Shown here: positions 24,036 through 33,889 of the stretch, in pieces
Layout: every line of letters begins with the position of its first letter
Position numbering within the stretch: position 1 is the first letter of the stretch
NCBI GenBank assembly: GCA_023853785.1
Contig: JAJIRX010000767.1
Coordinates: forward strand, 62,001-126,000
Source of the DNA: Psilocybe azurescens
Lineage: Eukaryota; Basidiomycota; Agaricomycetes; Agaricales; Agrocybaceae
Reading direction: 5' to 3'
Length of the DNA stretch: 64,000 nucleotides
The notes under the pieces: model-generated
What the model was told of the DNA's origin: nothing
The model's database searches: none
The model's input: the letters and a program-made list of their open reading frames with translations, nothing else
Translations under genes and position numbers: made by a program

Positions 24036-24598
24036 AGAGGGTCCAGAACTTTGCTCCATGCCACCGTCTCCTCCTCTCCCACCATCTCCCCGTCGCCATA
24101 CCCTTCTTCCCGTCACCTTTGCCATCAGCACCAATGTTACTTGCAAGCCCGAACGATAGAGCGGCCTGATTTGATCCAGAATGGGGTACGAATGACTACA
24201 GCAGTTTCGGACTGTGGAACTGCACCAACAGTAGATGCATCTATGCGGACTATCTTCGCAGTACTCAACAGAAACTTCGGGTAAAAAGGTCTGCGGAGTG
24301 ATTGCGAGATCCTAAAAACAACGGGCGCCGTTAGCAAAAAAAAATGAAGAGAAACAGGATCAGGGAACTTTCCAACCGACAATGCCACCAACGACTAGCT
24401 GGCCGAGGCTCGACCACGGCCATGCTCTTCTCCCAAACACGTCCAGCCTGATCCAAGTCAAACTGCTATAATGTGGATGGATGATTGGCGTTTGCGTTCG
24501 CGTTAACACTCGGGATCAGGTCAGCCTCAGAATAACGCAACATCGCAGAAGCATCCTCCATCTCAAAAACTCGTCCTGCCCATACCAATTCTGGGCAT
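24036..24598 (-). pseudogene. Coilin homologue, 3' fragment (unit 2)
   Basis: Same fragment as at 15352-15918, cut at the same point and joined to SEC63 by the same sequence. An extra A in the segment equal to FLPEF (near 24287) and other indels break the frame. Its 3' end is lost into the unit 2-specific segment, so the stop seen at 15352 is not present. Confidence 0.72.
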
Positions 24599-26311
24599 AA
24601 TACAACCATCCAGACGGCCCTCAGAGCACATCCATGGGCATTGCGCTCCCCAAGTGGATTATCGAAGGCAAGAACAGGATCTGGGTCCTCGCAGCCTACG
24701 GGCTTGTATTTGGTGGCGCACTTCCCGCTCTCATCGTGACGTCGCCTTCTCTGTATGCTTCTTGACTACCCAACAAACAAACAATATCTTCTATAGGGAA
24801 GACGGTGGTTCGGGAGCAGGCAAAAGACCAAGGACGGTATCAATGCCCAGTCAGCAGCGGCGTTCTTCAAGACCATCAAGGAGGAGTCATCGATAGAGGA
24901 AGTGGTGGGCGCGCTTGGCATGGCGTACAAGTGGGAGCTTCCGGCCGGCAAGACCAAATCCAGCGCAGAGTTCGATGCTTTGGAGAGGACCATCAAGGAG
25001 AAAGTAGGCGCTAAATGGATGGAAGTACGCAAAATCGCTGGCAGGACTATGACGAAGAACTGCACGATTCCAGGAGACAGGCTCTCGTCCTCCTGTACGC
25101 CCATCTGTTGAGATTGGAGGTGAAGGATGCGGGTCTTAAGAAACGTATGTGTGGTGTCTTACCGACTTTGTTTGTGACTATGAATTTGATTGCTCATGCT
25201 CGGGTCGAGTTTAGAACAGAACGAAGTACTTCTCCAGACCCCGCTCCTGCTCAACGCCCTCCTCAACGTGTCCGTCGCCCGAACATGGTTGCTCCCTACC
25301 CTCGCCATCATGCGTCTGTATGGATACCTCGCACAGGCGCTCCCGACCAACGCATCCCAGCACCTCAGATTAACACAACTGCCGTGTATCAAGCAGGAAG
25401 ATGTTGCGCCCCTTGCAACCAGGACAAAGGACATGACTGATGTTCTGCACTCTCTGGAAGAGAAAGATGATCCCAGATCGAAGGATGTGAAGAAGGCGTT
25501 GGAGAAATGGGGCCATGTGGAGATCGTCAGTGCTTCTTTCAAAGGTGAGCTTTGAATAGCGAAATGAAACTGGGCTTACATAACTTCGTTCTGACTATAC
25601 TGTACGTTGTGCGATATTAGTTATCGGCGAACGGATCGTCACACCGTCTTCTATCATTTACCTCCTCGTCAAGCTGCGCATCTCGCCGCCTGGGACCACG
25701 CCCTAGCACGCCCACGGAGCTGACCGTCGACGAGACCAAAAAGGCTGTGCAGGTCGAGGGAAGAGACGGACGAGAAATTCCTGGCGTCGCGATTAGACGC
25801 CGAGGAACTGCCGTCGTCGAAAACGAACGGCGGTGTAGCCCATGTCGCCTTTCTGGCCTGGAGTAAGTCATCATATACAGCGTGAATAGTGTGTTTTACA
25901 CTTGCTGAAAATGAAAACTTCTATTTTATCTTGCAGACTCGCGAAGCCTTCATGGTGGATCGTGCTCGCAGACGACAAGTCCGATCGCGTCGTCGTCCCT
26001 CCCATGAAGATTTCCGACATTCCTTAGTCCCAGCCAGGCGCCGACAGGGACTACCGCGCATACAAGATCCAGTTCCAGGGCCCACCGAACACGGGTCTTT
26101 TCACGTGGAAAGTATACATCGTCAGCGACACTTTTGTCGGCGAGGCAGTCACTTCGGAGATTTCCGTAAGTTCTTAAATTAGAATGCTCTTGACATTGAT
26201 CTCATCCTTAACAGCTCAGGATTGAAGACCCGCCCGCGGTGGAGGATCAGCCTTCGGATGACGAGATCTCTGAGCCTGATGAGGACAGCATCGCCGGCCA
26301 GATGGCGGTGT
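24599..26311 (+). pseudogene. SEC63, 5'- and 3'-truncated copy (unit 3)
   Basis: Starts at the same internal point as the unit 2 copy. It carries several lesions: a frame change near 25710, a stop from TAC to TAG at 26025-26027 (after KISDIP), and loss of the acidic tail. At about 26311 the tail exon (IAGQMAV) runs directly into exon 2 of the PPR-like gene. Clearly non-functional. Confidence 0.85.
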
Positions 26312-26545
26312 GGGAAGCGAGAGTACGGGCAGAACTTGGCGCTGGTACTCGTAGCGGCTATAGCGCTTAGTCTCTCGTGGACAGCCTTCGATATAATGTG
26401 AACATGTGTGTGTGTGATGTTCATGATTATATGAATATAGCGCTTCTGGACCGATTAAGAGAAAGGTGTGTCACCTTTGATTTTTTGACTCTTTTAATTC
26501 TAATTTCACTGGATTTCAGACAATACCCAGAGGCGGTATCCTGAC
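26312..26545 (+). pseudogene. PPR-like gene remnant (unit 3)
   Basis: Only part of exon 2 (WEA...VRAELGAG) and parts of exons 2-3 remain. The first exon is gone with the deletion that removed the end of SEC63. A 67-bp insertion (26369-26435) between 10-bp direct repeats TATAGCGCTT splits exon 2. Confidence 0.65.
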
Positions 26546-27642
26546 AGACCACTCGGTCCCGCTACAATTTGATTTTCCTCCTAACGGACACCACTAATCA
26601 TCCACTAATTCCATAGTTCTCATTAACATCTGCACACGGCAATGGTCAACTATCTAATCGTTCGCTAAGCCCTAATTCTAGGATAACCACTGTCTTTCGC
26701 CCGTTCGCCCGTCTGTCCGTCTGCCTGTCCGTCTGCTGTAAATACTCACGACCGAAGTATGATCATCGTCCTGGTTTTCTCCTCATATTTATATTTCTAT
26801 ATCTATTCGTCTCTATCCCGTCCATTTCATCCACCTATGTGTATATACATATATTACATACTTGCTCTGTTTATTTAGATCATAAGGCCCCTCATCCCAC
26901 TTATCGCCTTTTGGACATGTTTTTAGTTGTTCCATTAGCGATCACATATATACATCCATATCATAACATATGTAATCAAAAGTAGAGCAATAAAATGACT
27001 GGTGCTGTCGTAACCAGTTTGTGCATGATCCTAGGGCCATTTCAGAAGTACCGAGGTCATCCAAACATGACCTCGGCACTTTTGTCTTTTGCCCATTTTA
27101 TTTTTGGATGACCTCGGCGCTTTTGACCTTTGGGGTTGAGGCGAGTGGGAAGAAGGGCTATGCATGAGCTATGCAAGGGAATGTGCCATATCAGCTCATT
27201 TGCAATTGTCGCCTCAAGGCTAGAACCTAAAAAGGTCGCTTGTCTCTGAACCAGCCGCCCTCAGACCAACATGGAATCTTGGATCACTGTCCAGTCACCC
27301 ATAAGCTTTTTATTGCATAATAGTTATCTTCTTTCATGATTATATCAAGTGTTTAGTGTATTAACCTGCCGTGGCTTGACCTTAATAATCAAGCTACAGG
27401 CACATTCCCACTATACAACATCATGGAATTTCTATGGTCAATGCCATCACTCTTAGCTTCAACAGACAATCGCATGGTAAGACAAAAATTCACATAGTGT
27501 ACATTTGATTGGAAACAGTTCATCTATCCATATATGAAGCGCGCAAACAACTACTCCACCCGATAATACAGATAATGAGACGTGAGAAATAACAAGTATT
27601 CAAATAGCCTTCTCTTGAAATTCGAGCACAAAAAAACGACCA

Positions 27643-28494
27643 TTAGAATCCTATCCCTCCCAATAATTTGACTGCCCTGAATGTTTTGACCACTTTGAAA
27701 AAACTAACACGGCAAAGTATATCAAGGTGGCTGTTACGGAGCCCTTGTTTATGGGTCCTGCTGTGTCGCCAGAGCCCGCTGCACTTGAGTATGCAACAAC
27801 AGTTAATGCTGCTATGCAGAAACCACCGGACCTTCACGGCTTATGTTAGCTATCTGTAATGTGAAATTCTAAATGATTTGTAAAATACTGACCAGATTGT
27901 ACAAGAAATGGGTAGAATCAAACAGACCCAGAACTCGACCGATTCCGGCTCTATCAATGCTCAACGATGTCTACAATTTTAGACAAAGGGGGTCGAATTA
28001 GTTATTCAGTACATAGTGAACAGTAGCCTGCATACCTTGACCCATTTGTCTATGATGCGTCTATCGTTTAGGTCCAATTTCTTGGAAGTGTATATATGAC
28101 TCAAGACGAGGCCCATCGTGGCAAACATAAAAGCAGATATTGCAGATGTTCGAGCAAATATGGTCCCTGAGACTAAATTGATTTGAAGAATTGCAATCGA
28201 AAGCCTGTCTCCACCGGCGTCAATTTGTGTCAAGGGATCATGAAGTCTGACTACATACGGCATGAGGAGAATGCAGATGTCGCGCGTCGTCCTCCATGTT
28301 GCCTTCATCTCCAACAAGATATTTCCCCACAGCTGGTAACTCGCTAACATGTTAAGATAATTATCTTGTGTAGATCCCGTGTTGTAATCTGCTTGGGATA
28401 TGAACCTCTTCTTGAAGTAATAAGTGCGGTATATGCCCAAGGTGTATACTGTCATTGCTGAGATATACAGAGAGGCTAATAAAGCGGATGCCAT
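27643..28494 (-). CDS. Multi-pass membrane protein of unknown function (unit 3)
   Basis: Closely related copy of the gene at 13281-14132, with the same start MASALLASLYISAMTVYTLG (ATG at 28494), same first-exon length and the same last-exon ending before TAA at 27643. The first exon has a full open frame through KWVK. Differences from unit 1 are mostly conservative (for example NVVAG to NLVSG, SAFLFATMG to SAFMFATMG). One extra C near 27946 in the second exon may shift the frame. If the frame holds, this is a second working copy. Family not recognised. Confidence 0.5.
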
Positions 28495-28655
28495 GGGTGG
28501 GTTAGAAGTAGGGGTGGTCAGAATGCCCGGTATGTGGTCTTGGACAAGCTTTTAAACCAGTTTTGATTGAACCATGTCTTAACAAATCCCGGACATCGCA
28601 TTTGGAACGCCTCGTTTTCTAGCCGTTTTGGAAAAAGTAACTATTGTTAGTATTA

Positions 28656-28798
28656 CAGTCAATCCCGTTATAACCCACATCCCCTCGTGGAGAGTCCGAG
28701 ATATGGGTTATGGCAGGTTATGGGTATAAGAGGTTAAATTTGGTGTAAATTTTGGTCTGGTGGCAGCTCACAGATATGGGTTACGGCAAGTTCGACTG
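28656..28798. mobile_element. Short Tc1/pogo-like MITE
   Basis: A 143-bp segment starting CAGTCAATCCCGTTATAACC and ending with the complement of CAGTCGAACTTGCCGTAACC. Next to the left end is TA, next to the right end TG. CAGT-type ends rich in GTTATAAC and a TA target are typical of pogo/Tigger-type non-autonomous elements. It is also internally repetitive (two ATATGGGTTA(T/C)GGCA motifs). Confidence 0.55.
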
Positions 28799-28935
28799 TG
28801 AGGAAGTAAAAATAATTTACCTGGAAAGTCATGGCAACTTTTCCTATCAAATTGGAAGAGGCCCGACCCACAGATTCAAACTATCAGCATCAATGATAAA
28901 ACAACCTGTCAAATCCCACGGCGTTGCCACCTGAA

Positions 28936-29140
28936 ACATGGTCAACATACGGCAACTGATATCGATGCGCCATCTAGCATTATCTGAGTCAGATAATGCT
29001 AGATAATCTGACAGATGTATGTGGGGTCTTGGAACCTAATTACTTTTCATTGTACGGTTGCTGCCTCGGAAATGGTTAACATAAGGCAACTGATCCGCCA
29101 TCTAGCATTATAGGTATATGTGGGGTCTTGGAACCGCATT
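28936..29140. repeat. Diverged tandem duplication with an embedded 29-bp palindrome
   Basis: Two copies share GGCAACTGAT, CGCCATCTAGCATTAT and TATGTGGGGTCTTGGAAC in the same order (about 28950-29036 and 29081-29134). The first copy contains CTAGCATTATCTGA facing its exact complement around one G at 28974-29002. Confidence 0.55.
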
Positions 29141-29554
29141 ACTTTTCATTTGTAAGGTCAATCTCAACGAATATCATTGAGAGGCGATGTTAGTTCGATA
29201 GAAGCAGATGCATTGATTACTAACAGAGAATCTAGATTACTGCCCTATCAAACCAGTAAGCAAAGTCAGATTTCGGCGTATGTGCATCGCAGTATTCCAT
29301 ACAATGAGCATCAAGACCTTCAAGTATATGTCGGAAAGATGCCACTTCATCAACTTATTGAAACTGACCATTCTAGGTTATCATGGGGCAAAGAGAAATG
29401 TCCGTACCGGTCAGTGCATGTCAGTGCAGTCTTTGTGCTGATATCAATATTTTAAATTTTCATTGCATCTGGCACATAGGTGCGCTAAAGCTGCTTCAAA
29501 AGAATCACCGCTACATCCCCGTTATATCAAATCACCAACGTTAGATTTTCAAAA
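29141..29554. other. Spacer upstream of the coilin 3' end (unit 3)
   Basis: Homologous to unit 1 sequence (about 15060-15350). No supported gene. Confidence 0.45.
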
Positions 29555-32500
29555 TTAGCCACTGAAAATCCGGAACTTTGCTCCATGCCACCGTTTTCTT
29601 CTCCCATCATCTCCCCGTTGCTGTACCCTCCTTCCCCGTCACCTTCGCACATCAGCACCAAAGTTACCTGCAAGCCCGAACGATAGAGCGGCCTGACTTG
29701 ATCCAGAATGGGGCATAAGACGAATGACTATAGCAGTTTCGGACTCGGGAACTGCACCAACAGTAGGTGCATCTATGCGGACTACCTTCGCAGCACTACC
29801 GTTGGCAAGAAGGACCAGGTCTAAATCAGCTTCTATCTGCTTGATTTCTGACGTGCAACTGGGGTCCTTGCCACCACTTCATATACGGGCAGTGTAATAA
29901 CTCATACTATATGAACATTAGGTGTGACTTCCATGTTTCATCACTTCCGTCAGTGGGTATGTTTTCGTATTTCCGTGGCTGATAATCGGACACTAGCTAA
30001 TTATGCACCCCCAGCCGAACCTTTCTAGCTCACACCATGATCATTACATTACTACTCCGTGGTACAGACAACATGAGATAATAAGTAGGATTATAAGGTT
30101 CTGTATAACATCCTGCCGTAATCAAACCGTAGTGTAATATTATCAAACTTTTTCATTTACAAACATAGCCATATGGAGGACCTAAGCTCATCTCTCAGAA
30201 GGGATGTCCGGATCGACGACGCTACGAACTTATAGCGTACTTCATTTCATTCCTTCAATTTACCTTCATTAGTAGACCAAAAAATATTGACTGGCATCTA
30301 TTATTCTATACAATTCGTCAGAGGATCAGTTCAACGACAGTGATCACATACGATTGCTGCTCCTCTCCGGGTTCTTTCTTAACATGGATAATAGTTGGGA
30401 TAATAGAGAAGGCTGGCCTTTGGAATCATTGGTCAATATCATTCGCAATGTTACAGCCTACTAATGTAAGATAAAATACTTTCGTTCTTTAATTCTTATT
30501 GATTGGCGCTTTACATACATACCAAATTCTGTGGAAATAAGGGCCATGCTTCTGCAGCACTGGCTAATCTTGAAGATTCCTTGAAGATCCTTCAGGTTAT
30601 TAGACTTTGGTTCCGAAGCTCCGTAAATGCTAATGGTGAGCTTGAAATCAGTGCTCTCTCGGTGTCAACAGTGAGTTATCAGTGTGTGCATATGTATGGC
30701 ATTGGTAGTCAATGAGGAACAGATGGTACCGTGTCTGTCTGGGACGCTTAAGAGTCAATATAGGCAAATATTATGGAAATGTGACCACAGGTGCGATACA
30801 ATAAATAATAAATTGGAACCACGGACCCCAGAAATACAAATACAGTTTCGAGGCTTCGAAACAGAGCTGGTCCTTCTCGCCAACGGTACAGCACTCAATA
30901 GAAACAGGTCTGCGGATTGATTGCGAGATCCTAAAAACAAGGGCCGCATTAGTAAAAAAACTGAAGAGAAACAGGATCGGCGAACCTTCCAACCGACAAT
31001 ACTACCAACGACTAACTGATCGAGGCTTGACACGCACACGCTCCTCTACCAAACACGTTCAGCCTGATCCCAGTCAAACTGCTATGATGTGGATGGATGA
31101 TTGGCGTTCGCGTTCGCGTTAACGCCCGGAATCGGGTCGTAAGGCAACATCGCGGAAGCATCCTCCATCGCAAAAGACTCGTCCTGCCCATACCAATTCT
31201 GGGCATAGTAGGTATTGTCCCACATCCCAACTTCCACATCGGCACTCGTCACAAACATATTGACAGGGATCTGACCTCTCTCTTGGATCTCGGAAGAGGG
31301 TACCAGCCGTGGTTGTCGAACACGACTCGAAGGAGTTTGATCCGGGGAGAAATCCACTTCCATTGCTACTGCCGCTCCCTGACTAGGTGCAGTCCCGTCA
31401 TTCTGTGCGCCATTCGTGGACTCATAGGCCGAAAAGACGATCTTTGCGGAATAGGATTCGCAATGGAAAGTTTGAACCCCTTCTTGTTCCTGTTCCTCAG
31501 TGAGCTCATCATTACCTGCTCCTTGATAATACAAACCGGCGTGCTGCTAGAGCTGACACCTTCAGTCCCAAGTGTGGATCTTGGCAGAGTTCCTCCCGTT
31601 TCGGTGTCCACGTCATGTTCTGCGCCTGCATTCTTCTGTGGGGCATATGTCGGTGTCGCTGGGTGAGCTACCGGGACTGCCGTCGATGGGTCGGCGGTAG
31701 GAAGCGTGGATCTGGTCTTCGATGGTCCCAAGGGTAAAGAGTTCGCACCTGAGCTGCCTTTTGGAAGTGCGGATGTAGGCTTCGTCTTCCTAATTAAAGC
31801 AGCAGTCTTGTCAAATTCCCTCTTTTTCCGGCGGCACTGATTTCTCGAGTGGGTCGTGGGCTTTCCAAAGCTTGAAAGGTAGTCTAGCTAGAAGTAGTCT
31901 GACTGACTGGTAAGGTAAAACATGGAGTCATATATAATTCAGAAAGAAGTTTAGCTCACCTTGATATAACTTTGGGTGCAGCGGAAGCAGATTTTTTGGA
32001 CGACAATGGTTTTGGAGGGGACGAAGAGGTGGAAGGCGATGACGAAGAGGATGACGACCATGATGATGACGACGAGGACAAGGAGGACAAGGACAAGGGG
32101 ACAAGGACAAGGAGGACGATGTCGACGAATCTGAGTCAGAGCTACTCTCGTCTGGCGGATGTGAGCGTTTGACTACGTGTTTTTGGATAGGGTCACAATT
32201 GTTGCCTTGGCCAACGGCATAGCTGGTGGAATGGTCGGCTTATGCGCGCTGCTCGAGCGTTTTCTCTTTGTCCACGAGTATGTTCTAAAAGGGAGACAGA
32301 AGATACGTTTGACTGTAACTTGACAAACGTTTAAGGATATAACGCACCTTCATCCATCTCCGACGGCGGCTTTGGGCTCAGGATATGTTCTGAAGGCTGT
32401 ATCTTTATACTTACACATAAGATCCCCATCTCTGACAACGGTGTCAAAATGACTATCATCGAATAGCTCAAAGCCGTCAAACAGTAATGTCAAGTGTCCG

Positions 32501-32650
32501 GCATTGTGTCATCCATCTTTTAGAACATGAGCCTCCCGACATAAGTTTTCCTTGAGATCGTATATCATTTCAGGAGAATGATTGCACACCTGGAGTAAAC
32601 CATACCTTCAAGAGAGGGAGAGGGCTCTGGGTTTGGATGCGTAAACGCAT
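29555..32650 (-). pseudogene. Coilin homologue with both ends, interrupted by a transposon
   Basis: Coilin scaffolds nuclear Cajal bodies, where snRNPs mature. Seen from the ATG at 32650: MRLRIQTQSPLPLLK, then NAGHLTLLFDGFELFDDSHF and VVRDGDLM, the N-terminal ubiquitin-like fold pattern of coilin; a basic KRKRSSS and long serine-rich linker (32280-31970); SRNQCRRKKREFDK; SLRNRNKKGFKLSI near 31470; and a C-terminal Tudor-like part with VVGSIVGWK then DLAINPQT. Inside the last exon a 1.09-kb element (29798-30887) separates the final residues from the stop at 29555. An in-frame TGA follows VLKDG near 32510. Runs at 32097-32100 and 32180-32184 are each one base short. The element and stop argue for a broken gene; the short runs may be sequence errors. 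This is the only copy with an N-terminus. Confidence 0.72.
29798..30887. mobile_element. Non-autonomous hAT-like element inserted in the coilin last exon
   Basis: Ends are inverted: ACCGTTGGCAAGAAGGACCA on the left and the complement of ACCGTTGGCGAGAAGGACCA on the right. Flanks are GCAGCACT (29790-29797) and ACAGCACT (30888-30895), 7 of 8 matching, while units 1 and 2 carry this site once and uninterrupted. The 8-bp duplication suggests hAT. The 1,090-bp interior has no transposase-like frame. Confidence 0.72.
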
Positions 32651-32825
32651 CAAGTTGGACGTAGAGTAAGTGAATGGCACAGCCACTCACTCAAAATTCT
32701 TCGTCACATGAGCACATACCCACCCCTCCTTCCCTTATTCTCCACTTTGTACAGCCACTTGACCACCAGTTCGGTTGGCCACTCCGCTCAGCCAAGCGCT
32801 CAGGCCCAGGCCTTTGGCAGCTTGC
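32651..32825. promoter_or_regulatory. Coilin upstream region
   Basis: About 175 bases between the coilin ATG and the left target duplication (32818-32825) of the next transposon. The insertion there could displace or alter the coilin promoter. No specific motif assigned. Confidence 0.35.
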
Positions 32826-33881
32826 AGGACCCCTGAAAGTAGACTTGGAACCCAGATCCAAAAGTCGAGTTTTTACAAATTTCTATCCGGACGACTTTGG
32901 CCAATTTCTATCCGGATTTGGGATCTGGGTTCAAGTAAGGAAATTTCTATCCGGACGCGGATCTGGGTTACCCAAAATCGCGATTTTCTCATTTTTCGCC
33001 CCAGAATGCCCATTTTTCGCTCACCGGCTCCTCTGGAGCCATAATACCAGCTCTATGAAAGTCTCGTAGTTAATGTACGTTAAGATTTAATATTTGATAA
33101 AAATACAACCAATATTGCTTATTTTAAGGCCTAGCTAAATATCCTCTTCAGGGTCCTGCTCTGCCGGTTTTTCCCTCCAACAAAAGCTTTCAAAGCCGCT
33201 ACAACTTTTTGCTGTTATCTTTGATGTCTCTGAACAATGTCCAGTCGTCTTGAAAGATTTTGAAGCCAGGTTGCCTCGGATGGAGCATGCTTCAGAGTGC
33301 ACATAAATGTCGATAGTGGGAGATGATCAAATCGGAGGGCGGGAAGCAGTTGGGCATGTGGGACAGCACGAAAGTGGGAGCCGAGATAATGTTCGAAAAA
33401 CTGTACAGAGATATAGAAAACACCCATGATGTTCGGTGAGTGTGATACATTACTGTGTTGTCCATTTTTGCTGCAAGACTTTGAATATATAGCTTTTACT
33501 GAGATTAAGGTTTTCTGAGATGTGAACACATATATTTCAGAGTCCAAGCTCTTGAAATTTGGCCGACGCAACATATCTTAATTCTATACAGTGTGTGCGA
33601 AATACAATCTTTGAGGAATGTATCTAGATAGTGTAGTGGTTGATTTTTCATTAGAAGTATGCTGCCCACAATTATTATGTTCAAGTCAACCCCTACACAA
33701 ATTTTTATCCGGAAGCGGATCTGGGTTGGGTTGGCCAGTCCAATTTCTATCCGGAAATCGTGTCTGGGTTCTGGCCAAAAATGCCCAATTTTTTATCCGG
33801 ATAGTCCTACGGGTTCCAAAATTTTTCAAAAATTTCTATCCGGATTGGGATCTGGGTTCGAAGTCTACTTTCAGGGGTCCT
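32826..33881. mobile_element. Non-autonomous hAT-like element with perfect 8-bp target duplication
   Basis: 1,056 bp starting AGGACCCCTGAAAGTAGACT and ending with its exact complement. CAGCTTGC lies directly outside both ends (32818-32825 and 33882-33889). The first and last 200 bp carry repeated TTTCTATCCGGA and GATCTGGGTT units in inverted orientation, likely subterminal transposase-binding repeats. The only sizeable open frame (33574-33215, minus, 119 codons) is not recognised as a transposase. Confidence 0.85.
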
Positions 33882-33889
33882 CAGCTTGC

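Noticed and set aside
31928..32172. Acidic plus-strand and cysteine/proline-rich minus-strand frames
   Set aside because: Both are other frames of the serine-rich coilin linker, which reads through once the short C run at 32097 is allowed one more base.
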